From: Diphasiastrum complanatum
Taxonomy: Eukaryota; Streptophyta; Lycopodiopsida; Lycopodiales; Lycopodiaceae
Reading direction: 5' to 3'
Assembly (NCBI GenBank): GCA_029204225.1
Contig: CM055092.1
Coordinates: forward strand, 11,984,310-12,048,309
DNA: 64,000 bases
Shown here: piece after piece, positions 1-11,779 of the stretch
Layout of the letters: each line of letters begins with the position of its first letter
Numbering within the stretch: the stretch's first letter is position 1
Program-made: the position numbers and the translations under genes
Notes under the pieces: generated by a model
Databases searched by the model: none
Told to the model about the DNA's origin: nothing
Seen by the model: only the letters and a program-made list of their open reading frames with translations

Positions 1-666
1 CGAAGAAATGCACCGAACGTATTCTTGATGTATTCCCCTCCTCGATCGGTGTGTAGCGTCTTCAAAGAATGCCCAACTGATTTTCCACCATTGTTAGAAA
101 ATCCTTAAAATGTTGCAAAACTTCCGATTTAGCCTTCATAGGATAGATCCATGTAAAACGGGAAAAGTCATCAATAGAAGTCACAAAATAGATGCACTTT
201 CCAATGGATTCGGTCCTCATTGGACCACAAACATCATTATGAACCAAATCAAATTTATCAAGAACCCTTGTAGTTCCATCAATTGGAAAAGGTTTCCTTT
301 GAAACTTTCCAAGTATGCACCCCTCGCATACATGCCCTTATGGCTGCTCAATGGTAGAAATGTCTTCTACCATATTAAATGTTTTCAACTTTTTCAAACT
401 TGCAAAGTTGAGATGTCCAAACCTTGCGTGCCACAATTCAGCCAACTCCAATGATTGTGATGTAGAAGCAACAAGACATGTAGAGGGAATTCGTCTCTCA
501 TAGGTATCCATAATGAATAAGTCATCATGCATTGTTTCCGAAACAATAATCGAGATCTTTTAGGATCCTTGACAAGACACTTATCTTTGAACTCAACAAC
601 TAGTCCTTGCTTCAACATAGTTGAAACCAAAAGAAGATTCTTCTTGATTCCTGGAACATAAAGCAC
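1..666 (-). pseudogene. Ty1/copia GAG-pre-integrase and integrase fragment (relic)
   Basis: Part of a copia pol read on the minus strand and cut by the left edge of the window. From high to low coordinates it shows a GAG-pre-integrase stretch (ELWHARFGHLNFASL, about 410-470), then the start of the integrase core (HNDVCGPM, then DDFSRFTW, about 150-245), then a segment with DRGGEYI near 20-50. The last part lies in a different frame from the one before it, so there is a one-base frameshift near 62, and more shifts separate it from the protease upstream. The family would integrate cDNA copies into the genome; this copy cannot make a full product. It continues the gag/protease relic at 612-1614. 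Confidence 0.85.
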
Positions 667-1614
667 ATTCTTAATGTACTTTCTTCATCATTAGGCAGAA
701 TGATGGCTACAATTCCAATTCCATGAACAGAATAAGATGCATTATCCGCACATTGTACCTTGCTTCCATTTTGCACTTTCACTAATTTACTGAATGGTTC
801 TTTGCGAAAAGTCATATGATGAGTAGCACCACTATCAATCACCCATTCAATGGGCTGAAAATCAGCAACTTGCAAAACAGAACCTGAATTCCTAAGTACT
901 AGTAGAAGCAATATGAGAGACAAAAGCATAGTCTTGGTTGAAGAGATCACCACTAGCTTCAAACTCTTGTTCCAAAGTAGCAAGTAAAGCACTAGTATCA
1001 ATTCCTTTACGCTCCTCTTTCGCAAACTGCTTCTTACACTCCTTGATGAAGTGCCCATACTTCTTGCAATAATGACACTTCTCTTTTTTCTTTTGAGTGT
1101 TGACATTTTGACCTCCAATGGGCTTTTGCTCATCCTTGGAAAGAGGCTTCCCCTTTCCTTTTGACTTGCCTTTGCCCTTGCCCTTGTCTTTTGTGAAGAA
1201 AGTTTGATCTTGTTGAGTGTCACCCTCAAAATTTTGCCTCGTTTGCTCCTCTTGAAGAAGCAGCCCAACAAGTTCATCAAAGGAGAGTTGATGTCTCCTA
1301 AGAGAGATACTCAAAGATGAAACAAATGGAAGATAAGACGAAGGTAATGAGTTGAGAGTAATGGAAACAGATTGAGCATCCTCAATTATCTCATCAATAT
1401 TGAAAAGCTCCTCACAAAGATCCTTGATCTTCGTCAAGTGATTGGTCACTTGATTCCCTTCTTGCATCTTCAACAAAGAAAATTGATTTCTGAGATACAC
1501 CACTCTTGCTGGATTTTTGACTCTATACATAGTATAAAGTGTATCCCACGCACTTTTAGATGTCTTACAAGACCTATCAGCTTGTAGTAGATAGGAAAGA
1601 GAGCCTTTCCACAA
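612..1614 (-). pseudogene. Ty1/copia gag with zinc knuckle and protease (relic)
   Basis: Minus-strand gag of UBN2 type. The open part (1614 to 892) begins in mid-domain with AWDTLYTMYRVKN and RNQFSLLKMQEGN. It passes through a Lys/Gly-rich linker and reaches a CCHC zinc knuckle, CHYCKKYGHFIKEC, which would bind element RNA. The protease motif WVIDSGATHHMTF follows at about 820-860 in another frame, so the two are separated by a frameshift near 890-900. The usual gag N terminus (the Trp-containing start of DUF4219/UBN2) is not open: only frame-shifted scraps lie between 1614 and the primer-binding site. The element is therefore dead. The strand and the primer-binding site at 2041 fix its orientation. 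Confidence 0.88.
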
Positions 1615-2040
1615 CGAAATCTACTAAAAAATTTGTAGCAAACAATAAGTTGTTTTTCAGCCACAAATTTGCCCTAACCCAAAATAGGGTATGTTGACTA
1701 TTGGGCGCCCTCCTTCACAACTACAAACCTGAAAAAAAAACAGCAAGGTAAGAAGGCTCCAAAACCCCAAATCAGAAGCAAATTATTGGGCACCCTTCTC
1801 CAAAAAAGACTTGCTGAAAACTGGCTGCAAAAAAATCAGATTTGAGATGCTGATTTTTGGGCACCAAAAATTGCTCCTCCAAGATCTGTGATGGGCGCCC
1901 TCCTACAACCTGAAATGAGACAAAAAAGCTGATCCAAACTCCACTTGGAAAAATCAACAAGATGCTGAAATTTCAGAACAAAAAGTAGAGTAGCTCCTCT
2001 TCTGGTAGGGCACCAACATACAAGCTTGTTGCAGATCCAG

Positions 2041-2054
2041 TAGCTCTGATACCA
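2041..2054 (-). other. Primer-binding site of the left-edge copia (initiator tRNA-Met type)
   Basis: On the minus strand this reads TGGTATCAGAGCTA, the standard plant copia primer-binding site complementary to the 3' end of initiator tRNA-Met. It directly abuts a TG dinucleotide on the plus strand at 2055, which is the expected inner LTR edge. Confidence 0.88.
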
Positions 2055-2398
2055 TGTAGGAAAACAAGAGTCAAGGCACCAAGATCTAGCTATCAATCAA
2101 TCTCCACAAGACACAAGAGAGAAGAGGTTGGGCGCCCTCCTCTAAGAGAGAGAGAGAGAAAACAACAACACAAGTAATGAAGAGCAATGATTAGCAAAAC
2201 TGAAAAATGTGACACAATAAGCCAATATGTACTCTACCTACTTACTGAATGTAGGGCACCCCCGAAAGTCAAGATAGGGCCCCTAAACCAAATTAGACCT
2301 CTAAGGACCCACGAGTCAATACATGACCAAAATTGGGTCCATCACAAATTAAGACAAACTTAACATGGCCTAAATAACTAAATACCCATGGTTACACA
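2055..2398 (-). repeat. 5' LTR of the left-edge copia (outer edge uncertain)
   Basis: The LTR begins, in plus-strand order, with TGTAGGAAAAC right beside the primer-binding site. The outer edge cannot be fixed because the partner LTR lies outside the window; a CA near 2398 is only a guess. A short GA run (about 2143-2156) and copies of the GGGCGCCCTCC / GGGCACC motif lie inside it. Confidence 0.5.
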
Positions 2399-5300
2399 AA
2401 TCTCGACCTTTTGGTTCAAAGTAACCTATGGACTAACTTTAGCATAGTCATTTATTTCTAATAGAGACCATAGTAGGCACTTGAAAAATGTGGTATGGTG
2501 CTAAACAACATGGGCTTAACTCCTTATAGGACAAAAAACACAAACTAGATATTGACCCAAACAGACCATGTTATAGCTTGATAGAAAGAAAAGATCAAGA
2601 GCTCCATGACGCTATATTTGCATGTTAAAAAACATATTTGGATTCAAAAGGCAAAGGCATTTCTTATGTGAAGTTTTGGACATTATTCTCAATAGCAGCT
2701 TTGCTTTTGGAGTGGATGGAATAGGTAGGTGCACTCTCTAGAGGGCCTAGTCTCACCATAATCCCATGATCACTCTACAACACCACCCACCCCTCTCGCA
2801 TGTATAAGTAGAAGAGCGAGGAAGGGAGAGCCATAACTCCTTGTGTGCTTTCTCGACAAAGTGCGCAAAAAAGGTGTGTGCTAGAGGAGAATAGAGGTTG
2901 GCTAAAATATTGTACTTGGTCCCACATGAAGAGAATCGTGGGAAGATAATCCCATTGGTGTCATAGGACTTTTTAGTTGCATATTTCTTGATTCCTTTTT
3001 GGCAGCCGTCATGCTATAAATTTGGAATTCTATAGGCAATAGGACAAGAGTATTAACATGTTTCCTCTCCTCATGAATGTCCTATTTGCATGCATGGATT
3101 CCCTTTTTATCTAGATCCAAATCGCTTGGTTGCTAGTGTAGAGAGAAAATGCTGTTCAACTACATCTGCCTACTCCTGGTCTTCAAAGCTTAGTTACATT
3201 TGAACGAGGTCTATGTGCATTTTGAAAGGTTTTGTCATTTTCTTGAATATATCATGTAATACATAATAATGATCATTTTGAAGCCCTTGAAAGTGGACAT
3301 ACTTAAGTTTAACGCATAAGGCAACTCTAAAAAGCAATGGAAAAATAAGGCCGTTGAATTTGGTCTATATATACATCAAATGAAATAAACTACATGAACT
3401 CTAAAGCAATTCCTATTTCTGCATATAAAACAATGCTAGTAAATTTCACCAAATTATGAAAAAAAAAACTACCTAAAGCAATGTATGTTATTGCATACAA
3501 AACAACACTAATAAATTCCACTAAATAATGTCATTAAATCTCTTAGACCTTGAAGCTTTCTCCATGGGTTGTTTAATGTCCATCGCATGACTCGTCTCCT
3601 TCGCTCAAATTAGATGTTCTCCCCTCCAAAGGGATCCACTACTTTTTCCCCTACCTTGGGTGCATTTATATTGGCAAATGAAGCACTCTAGCCAACCATC
3701 TTCTCATTCTCTAACGTCACATTGGCGCGATTCGCAGGGATCGGCGATTCACGAATAGCAATTTAACAAATCATGATTCGCTGACAAGAATTTTTTTTTT
3801 TTAAACTTATATTCTCATAATTTTTTAAGAAGGCATTTTATTAGAAGTTTATGGTTATTGAGCCCCAAAAGGTATCACTTACGTCAAATCAAGTTGTTCC
3901 TAGCTCTTTCCTCCAAAAGGTTCATATAAGTCCAAAACCTTTGTTGTGTCAAATGATGGACCTTCCTTATAACTATGATTAAGAGACTTTCCTAACGTCC
4001 ACTAAGGGACCCCTAATAAGTGACAACCATAAATCCAATGAGGGACATTTCTTGACATCCACAAAGAGACCTTTCATCATCTACACATGTCCACAAGGGA
4101 CCTTCATAGGCCTTTCATAGTCCATCAAATGTCTCTACAAAACTTAAACATCGTTCAGTTTCAAATTAAACTTAATTTTAAATGAGTCATAAAAAGACAA
4201 TACTTTCTAAACATCCTAGGACAAGGCCTTAATTGCCTTCCTCTTGAATGGTCCTCATAGGACAAGGTCTTACCTCTTTTATTTTCTTAACATCTTACTT
4301 TTGAAGTGTCCTCCTACTTGGACAAGCTTGGCCTAAGAGTCTCTATGCCTTTCAGAGTCCTCTGAATCCCTTCTACCGAGGGCAAACGGATTGTGATAGT
4401 ACATGTCAAAGATATTCAACTTCTGATAATAATGGCAATGCTTCTATCTCTTTTTGTCTTCAAGAGTCTTACTGTGTTTTAGAGCACTTACAATCCCTTC
4501 TACAGAGGGTTAAAATAGGGTTAGTAGGGTTTGGCATGGTTCAATGTGCATTTCACTATGTTTCAGTTAGTTTCAATGACAAACGTTTGTTCAACAACAT
4601 TTGTGGAATTTTTGTCGCTCACCTAGCTGCTTGTGGAGGACCAGAGCCTACTCAAAAATTGTCTATCTGCAATCCTCTATTTCTCTCTCGCTACTGATAC
4701 CCATATTGGGTGGTTTAAAAAAAAAAAAGTGATCCACAACGAATCACTATTTTTTCTAACAATAATTCGCAAATCGCGATTCAAGAATCGCTTATGCAAC
4801 TATGCTCAATTACCAATAAAAAAAAATGTACAGGAAGCGAATCTAATAGTTTTATATGGATCAATCTAGATTTCGTGTCCAAGATAGGGCTTATATGCTG
4901 AAAAACAAGGTTTTATCCATGATAAAGATCTATAATGTTTATTATATGTATATTAAAATCATGGTCTATAATTTTGATTTTAGGACTTGTACTTTCGTAT
5001 AGAAGAACTTAAGGTAAACTATGATAATCTACTAGGTATACATTGCTACACAATTATACATATTAAATACTATGCTTTAAACTATGTCTACAGATATAAA
5101 TGATACATATATTAAGATAGTAAGTTAAAAGATACTATATGAATACTCTAACTAACCGATCTACTTGAAATATAGATAGGTATGATAGTTATTATCTTCA
5201 TGGCTTTGAACCCCCTAAATATAGATTGAAAGTGGTGGTGTAGAAATCTAAATACTTTCATGTCACCATATCTATAGGAAAATTTGCGATGGTTGAGAAA

Positions 5301-6050
5301 AATTTGACGGACCAACTCCGAAGTGACCAATCAATTGATCACAAAACTTTGGAGTTCAATTTTAGCCACCGTATGACCTTTTTAAAAATAGATTTTGCCA
5401 CAGACATTATTGTTTTCGCCTCTCTTGTACAAAGCTAGGAAAAATAAAGAGCATTGCAAAATGCCCATCTCGTACATCTCGTACCTGTGCCAAAACAATG
5501 GGCATTTAGAGAAGTGCAGGTCAATCTTGTTATGTAAATAAGGGTTTATTATGATGTTTCCATGAGTGTATATGCATGTAGTTGCCCTTGAGTTACCCTT
5601 GCTTGCAGGATGAGACTCGAATCTCCCCTCACAAATGTATGGTGATGAAAAATGAGTTATAAGCCAAGGCTCTTGCACGTAGAATAGATTGGCCCACAAA
5701 AGATTTCCTTCTCACAAATCTACTACAATGGAAATTGAATCTGGTACCAAACAACAAATTTTGCAACCTTCTTCCTTGTTGGCAACCAACTACATGCATG
5801 GTGGATCTTCAATATGCTTAGTCTACTAGCTTGACTAGTAATGCATTAAAGTGTCTCCACCGATACTTTATCATAATCTAGCAGATTCTAGCTTATGACC
5901 GATTCAGTAGCCAAACATGTGCATATGACTAGCAACTTTTCATAGCTTGCATGCATCTACAGTTGGATGGGGAGTAATCGACATCATTTGTTTTTATATT
6001 TTCTCAAGAAATTTGTTGTGTTTGTGTTTAATCATTGGTCAAATTGTTAC
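2399..6050. other. Intergenic stretch without recognised genes
   Basis: About 3.6 kb with no reading frame I can support. It holds short poly-A/T runs (near 3790, 4712 and 3460) and two clusters of GATTCG/CGAATC words, near 3725-3780 and 4735-4795, that bracket about 950 bases. Phrases ending in CCCTTCTAC(C/A)GAGGG recur near 4370 and 4495. It may be decayed transposon DNA. Confidence 0.5.
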
Positions 6051-6057
6051 GCCGTTG

Positions 6058-6258
6058 TTGCAGATCGATGATCCTAGCAAGTTGTATATTGTTAGGAGGG
6101 ATTTGAACAAATTTCCTATTGTTGTAGTATTGCTCCAAGAAGGTAAGTTGGTTGCCTTAGAAAGTAGAAAGTTGAGAGTGATGCACAATCAAGTTGGGTT
6201 GAACTTATTCTTGGATTTTGAGGTCGCTATGTACAAGAGTCTAACGATCAAGTCGTAG
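6058..6258 (+). pseudogene. Ty3/gypsy RNase H scrap
   Basis: A short plus-strand reading frame contains VVLLQEGKLVALESRKLR. This matches the conserved stretch of Ty3/gypsy reverse transcriptase-linked RNase H (the GxxLxQ...hPIAyeSrkL region). The usual preceding catalytic stretch (h-T-D-A-S) is replaced by RRDLNKF, so the active-site Asp context is damaged. Nothing recognisable of the rest of pol lies on either side. It could be coincidence because it is short, but the order and spacing of the conserved words make a relic more likely. Confidence 0.55.
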
Positions 6259-6416
6259 ATACTCTTAGCATAATAGGTCAAGTGGATACACTGAAATTTG
6301 TATGTGAAGCGTAAGACACAAGCACCAAACTTAGCTTAAGCCCCAAAAAAAGTTCAAAGTGATACTAATTAAGTGCTTCAGCTAATTAGATTAATTCCCT
6401 CACATGGATATGTTTG

Positions 6417-8952
6417 TCATGTGCCTGCATTGACTGTTTGTACCTTTGTTTCAACCAGTGTGTTAGGAACATGAACTGATGAAGCACTTTTTTTTGCTGC
6501 ACGAGCCCATTTTACAGCAGCTACTATTGCATCACCATTAACACCCAGGCCCCTTCTCCCAACAAGCTTCACACCAAACTTCTCACACAAGTATACAAGC
6601 CTCACCCCATCTCCTCCTCGAACTTCACGCAAGTCCAATGCTTGTTGGCGAGTGATGATAGTATATAAATGTAGCTGTTGTTGCTGTTGCTGTTGTTGTT
6701 GAAACTGGTACTTGTGTGGTTCCATTCCTTGACCATCACCATACTTTTTCTTTGCATTCCCTCCAATAAGTAATCTAAGAATAGCAAACGATTTTGGGTC
6801 CTCTGACTGAGGATCATAAACAATTGCAAAATTTCCAAACTCCAAATCTGGTTCTCGAAATATATCAGCTAAAATAGCAGCATATGATTGAATGTCCTTT
6901 GGTATCTTTGGCGGTGCGGTGCTAGCTGCAGCTTGTGCAGCTATGTTGCCAGCTTCTCTCAACCCACTCAAAAAAGCTCCATGCATAGTTGCAGGATATT
7001 GACGATTGGTTGCTTCACCTGCAAAGAACAAATGTCCTCCGACGCTCTCTGCCAATATGTCATAATCGTCACCTGACGCTCCAACAGCAACATTGGAATA
7101 TGACCCATAGCAAAGGTGATCACTACCCCAACGTGTGCAGACTGTCTGGATAGGATCAGGGACAGAAATTCCACGAGGCTCGTAGATTGCTGTGGATATG
7201 AAACCATGTCAAGCTATCACTTGCACCAGAAGGCAAGGTTAAACTTCAAGGGAAAGAAAGGGCGAACTCACGTTGTGTAAATAAATCCAATTGTAGATTT
7301 TGAGTCAGTAAGGTACTAACGTGGCTAACAGCTAAATATGAAACTTAATAGTCCTAAATATCCTTCTAAACATGAGGTAAAATTATACCTCTGAGAATAG
7401 TCAATACGCGTTGAATAGCTTGCAATGGAGGCATGCGCTCAAAGTTGATTGCAGCTTCTCCAGCCACAAGAGCTATAAGGAGGGGCCCTCCAGATACCGC
7501 AGCGTAGCTGTAAAAAAGGAAAAACTCCCCTCTTCTAGAAGAGTGATCTGCCAGATGCCCAAAGGTATCCAACTCCGCACCCCAAAAAACATGCGGAAAG
7601 AGCATGGCCACCTTGTTGAGCAGTCCAAACCCTAACCTGCTTATCGCTTCCGTCTTCCGCTGGGGTAATTCAGGCTCAAACCTGATGGCCTTCCACTTCA
7701 ATACACCTAGTGGCACAGTACAAAGTGCCATATCTCCCTCAAATACTTGGTCCCCGGTTATAACCTGAACTCCATTGCTACCATATCGTACAGTGTGCAC
7801 AGTTTTTCCATAAAATATAGGAATATCCTCTGCAAGGGCTGATATCAACCTGACATTTCCACCAGGAACAAAACAATGATCACCACCCATTTCATATGGA
7901 TCATCTTGGTCCCAAAACGCAAGAGAGAGCTTTGAAAGGAGACCAGCATTTGCATATTCGAGATTAGCAAGATGCCAGTCAAACAATCTTCTCTCATCAG
8001 TGGTTACTGCGACAGACGCCTGTTCCCGAAGAGTTTCCAAGGTGGTGCCCAAAGCGATGCTATCTGCAACGCTCTCCATTTGTTCTCTCCAAGTACTGGC
8101 CAGATCAAGAAGCTTGTTAAATTGTGTCTCAACCTTTGAATCCATATCCTCCTCTACAGGTAGCCCATCTGGCTGATAAAGAGGGCATTTTTCCCTTATC
8201 TTGTGAAGAGGAAAGCCTAGCTGGCGAGCAAGAACTCCAAGAGGATTTCCATGTATGCCAGTTACGACACTGCCCCCCAAATCTGCAGCTGCCATCTTTC
8301 CTCCTCCCTCCATCTTTTTGGTATAAACCCTACCCCCCGGACGCTGCCTCCCCTCAACAACAATTATTTTGTGTCCAAATGCCAAAAGCTGGCGTGCCGC
8401 AGCTAAACCTGAAAGACCTGCTCCTATAATGACAACAGATGCTTTTGTAGATTCTGCTGGAATAGCTGCCTTGATGGCTGGAGCCACGCCAAAATTTATG
8501 TAACCATGAGACAATAAAAACTTGTAGCTAGAAGCCACAAGATTTTTGAATTGGCTGCGGATCGACTCCATCACTGCCCCTTGATCTAGCCAAACATTCA
8601 CGTTCTCCCTCCATCGGGCCAGAATGTGGTTTCTCACAACAATATAGTTCGCCTGTTCTTCCCCGAGCACTGTTGTTACAACTCCCGCCTCGATCTCTTC
8701 CTCGGTCAAAGCATCCCGAGGAAACCCAATCGAAACAGCAATCATGGCCTCCACATCCACCTCCTTGTCCATATCCAAGGGCTTCTTCTTCCTTCCCCTA
8801 GCTACAAAAGCAGGGTTTCCTCCCAGCTGCTGCTCAATCATCTCATCAACAAGGGCTTCATCATAACTCGTAATCCGGGCATGCTGCCTCAGAGCACGAT
8901 TGCTTTTTCCCCTACCCAAATACTGTGCCTCTTGATCCATTGTCTCCTGCAA
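6417..8952 (-). CDS. FLD: FLOWERING LOCUS D-like lysine-specific histone demethylase (LSD1 homologue)
   Basis: Predicted nuclear FAD-dependent amine oxidase that would remove methyl groups from histone H3K4, as the plant LSD1/LDL/FLD family does. There are two coding exons: 8952-7389 and 7189-6417. The intron (7388-7190) has GT and AG ends, and splicing restores the family sequence across the join. The product is about 778 residues, close to the size of plant FLD. In order: a SWIRM domain (about residues 70-160); the FAD Rossmann motif GAGLSG (about 177-182) with acidic E200 and GGR (206-208); the amine oxidase domain, with the conserved lysine in LLNKV (about K447); and [22 protein letters not shown] near the C-terminal FAD site. 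The tower insertion of animal LSD1 is absent, as in plants. A C-terminal extension with [14 protein letters not shown] and [15 protein letters not shown] is what suggests FLD rather than LDL1/LDL2; it also has a run of nine Gln. A second ATG follows four codons after the first. No lesion is visible. Confidence 0.93.
7190..7388 (-). other. Intron of the FLD-like gene
   Basis: 199-base intron on the minus strand. It starts with GTATAA after CTCAGAG and ends with CCACAG before CAATCTACGAG. It splits a codon after its first base, and joining the exons gives [15 protein letters not shown], the sequence expected at this point in FLD-type proteins. Confidence 0.88.
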
Positions 8953-10081
8953 CTCTTCTAAGATGTCCTTTTGCTTTCTCTTCTTCTAAAGCAAACTGTT
9001 AGCTGGTCCTAATACCTTACAGCGATAACCCTAATCCTAGTTCATCTCTAACCTCGCCTGTTACAAAAAAACCAGCAGAATTTAACCACAAAAACAGCGG
9101 AGAATCACTGAAACTCAATCTTAAAAAAAAAAAACCACCATGAATAAGCATAATCCTAACATGACCTGTTATAAAAGAACAACTACTAAAATTTGAACAT
9201 GTCCTAAAATTCACACAACCCTATCATGACCTGTTATAAATGAACAGCTACTACAAAAATTGAGGCAATACCTTGCTTTTTGCTACCCAAAACTTTTGGC
9301 ATTACTAAAAGACAATCTGTCATGATACATTGCTCTACGCTATAAGAATCTTGGGATAGCCTTCGATATGTGCTGCTCAGGTCGGCGGCATTTTTGCACC
9401 TGGAAACATCGTGCCTGCTACAATAATCTGAAACCATCCACTTCGAGAGATATTTATGCTTCCCCCTGAAACAACAAGAAAAAGGGCAGTATAATTAAGC
9501 TATCACAATTTTCTTTACAATTTGAGACTCTCCATCTGAAAACCATCAACTTCAAGTAGTATCAATGCCTTCCCAGAGACAATAAGGTAAGAGCAAGATA
9601 GTGAACTATCAAAACTTGTTTCTGCAAGTTGAAACTCTACATCAAAACTGATAACAAGAACATCGTGGAACTATACATATTCTGACGTAGAAAAACGGCA
9701 TTGTTTCGATCCTTCTTCTCATCCAAGTGTTCAGTGCATATGATGCTTCAAAGACATGTTCATCGGTAGATTTGAACTAATCTTGAGGTGTGGCTATGTC
9801 AAATCTATCACACTGGCAATAATGACAAACGCAACTCGGAAATGAGCAAGCTGGCTTACCAGTCCGCTTCAAGCAAATGCTATGGCAGCGATCTGTCCTT
9901 GAAAGAAATAAAGAAAGAAAGAGAAGCCGCCTGAACTCCCAGGCAGATGTCACCGTCCGTGCCAAATACCATGCACGAATCTGTTCTTAACAGAAAGAAG
10001 CAGCGACCTCTTTTCCAGAGAAAGGGCGTTCACCAAGGTATTGCAGCAGCAGGTTCATCTGCATAGATCGAGCAACATCGG

Positions 10082-10123
<42 letters not shown>

Positions 10124-10450
10124 TCCCTCTCCCCTCTCACATCGCTCGATCTCTCGCCTTCCAAAAGTGCATTCTGGTCTCTGCCCTAACGTTTCAGAAA
10201 AAAGGCAATTAGATTGCTGACCCCTCCAAACAATATTAGGGCACCATGTGGCCCATTTACAAATGCTTTCTCTTAGCCTGGCCACATGAGGTTTTTTTGA
10301 GCTCAGCCATGAACTCGGTGCCTCAACAACCCAGTTCTTCACTGTGCCAAAAAGCAGTTCCTGACTGGGCATCCACATCTAGGAACTGGCTTGCACATTT
10401 CTCCATGAGTGCAAAAGCCATTTTTCGGCAATAGTTCCTCGCTACACAAC
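8953..10450 (-). promoter_or_regulatory. Upstream/leader region of the FLD-like gene with diverged tandem repeats
   Basis: No coding sequence is supported. The region probably contains the promoter and 5' untranslated sequence of the FLD-like gene, inferred only from position. It holds copies of a phrase close to CATGACCTGTTATAAAAGAAC (near 9050, 9163 and 9226), a diverged head-to-tail duplication of about 108 bases (9431-9538 and 9539-9650), and a CT run (GA on the gene strand) at 10085-10120. GA-rich runs are common near plant transcription starts. No TATA box can be assigned with confidence. Confidence 0.45.
10085..10120. repeat. (CT)n microsatellite
   Basis: About 18 uninterrupted CT units followed by CCCTCTCCCTCTCCCC, upstream of the FLD-like gene. 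On the gene strand it is a GA tract. Confidence 0.95.
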
Positions 10451-11362
10451 CAGGAACTCTGTGCTTCATGTGGCCAAGCCATCTCGCTCTCTCCATAACG
10501 CTAACCCTAATTTTAAAAAAATCCTAACTTTTCAAGCTTTCCAATCTGAAGGTCACATGTATGCACATTGTACAAAATTTCAAAAAGCACGATATATATT
10601 ACATACACACATATATGAAAATTTGAGTGTAACATGTGCACATCAAAGAAATAGCCAATTGTCCTCTAAAAATTCAATTCGCAAAGAAAAAATTAGCATG
10701 GCACCCAAAGTAGCAAATTCATTAAATCTCAACTTATTAAAGGCAAGTTCATGCTTTTCAACTCTAGAAAGAACACCCAACTATCAACTACATTTGAAAG
10801 ATAGAATTTGAGTTTTTAAGCCTGAAATTACATGGCAAACAAGCTGAAAAAGCTAGCATGTTAAACTTTTCCTTTAAGTCATATAGAACTAATAGCAGAA
10901 AAGAATCATAACCCTAGTATAACATAACCATGATTTGAAGTACGTGTTATAATTGTCGACATGCTAATATTTTCTGAAGAATTGGGACTGCTCCCTTCTC
11001 CTTCATGTGCATTCACAAAGGTTGACTCTTTTCAGCTTGATGACTCCTTATACTTTTGCATCCTCAATGTTACTCTTGCAAACTCATGACATATTTGTGA
11101 CAACCTCAATGTCTCAAAATAAACTTGTCAAAAGAAGTGAAACAATAAAATGTCAATATTAGGAATAAACTGTGGCAAGTTGATAACAATTAATGTTGAA
11201 GAACATGAGAATCATAGCTATAGCCTTATGAGATGAAAGTTAAGATATGTACAAGTTTATGAACAGACTGCTACAACACTTTTTCGCTAGTGTTATAAAA
11301 GATATGTCTATATTTAGTTGATGTAGTCCAAGAACGAATAACAGTAGAAAAATCAATAGATC
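10451..11362. other. Stretch without recognised genes
   Basis: AT-rich sequence with only short, unsupported reading frames on both strands. I see no domain motif, RNA gene or clear repeat. Confidence 0.5.
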
Positions 11363-11605
11363 CTACATCGATGGAAATACGCATAATATCGTGTATTGCC
11401 TCCAAACTATTTCTTTTATTGTCCTTGATGAGATTCTCAACCCGTTGAAGCCTCTCTCACAAGCAGCTGAATTTGCAAGAGCAATGCATGCTAGTATATG
11501 CAAACTCTTATACTTTTTCCTTAATTGTTCGTTGGACCCAATCATTGACCATGTGTCTCCAAAAGACCTTCCAACCCAATCTCTCATTGCTTGAATTTTG
11601 AACAT
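11363..11605 (-). pseudogene. hAT transposase C-terminal dimerisation domain fragment
   Basis: A minus-strand frame reads LHILACIALANSAACERGFN followed by GLRISSRTIKEIV. This matches the hAT family C-terminal dimerisation block (Dimer_Tnp_hAT; conserved pattern of small residues, then A-C-E-R-x-F/G, then a basic helix). Only this C-terminal piece, about 80 residues, is recognisable. The catalytic RNase-H-like core and the BED zinc finger are missing, so it is a relic. It lies just upstream of the copia relic at 11780, on the opposite strand. Confidence 0.75.
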
Positions 11606-11779
11606 TTTGTATTCTACCCTTACATCTTACAAATCAAATATTGAATGAATTGATGTTCTGACATTATCAACTTTTGTTGTTGCTTTTCTAAAAAGATGAG
11701 ATGCAAAAAAGTCTTTTATTTATCGAGGAGTCCTACACCACACCCCTAAAACAAATGTATTATTTTTACGATGCACATT

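Noticed and set aside
10055-10378. 107-codon minus-strand frame ending in Glu-Arg repeats
   Set aside because: The repeat part is a CT microsatellite read in frame and the rest has no domain; similar artefacts occur at 55190-55519, 56296-56542, 42333-42569 and 47725-48020.
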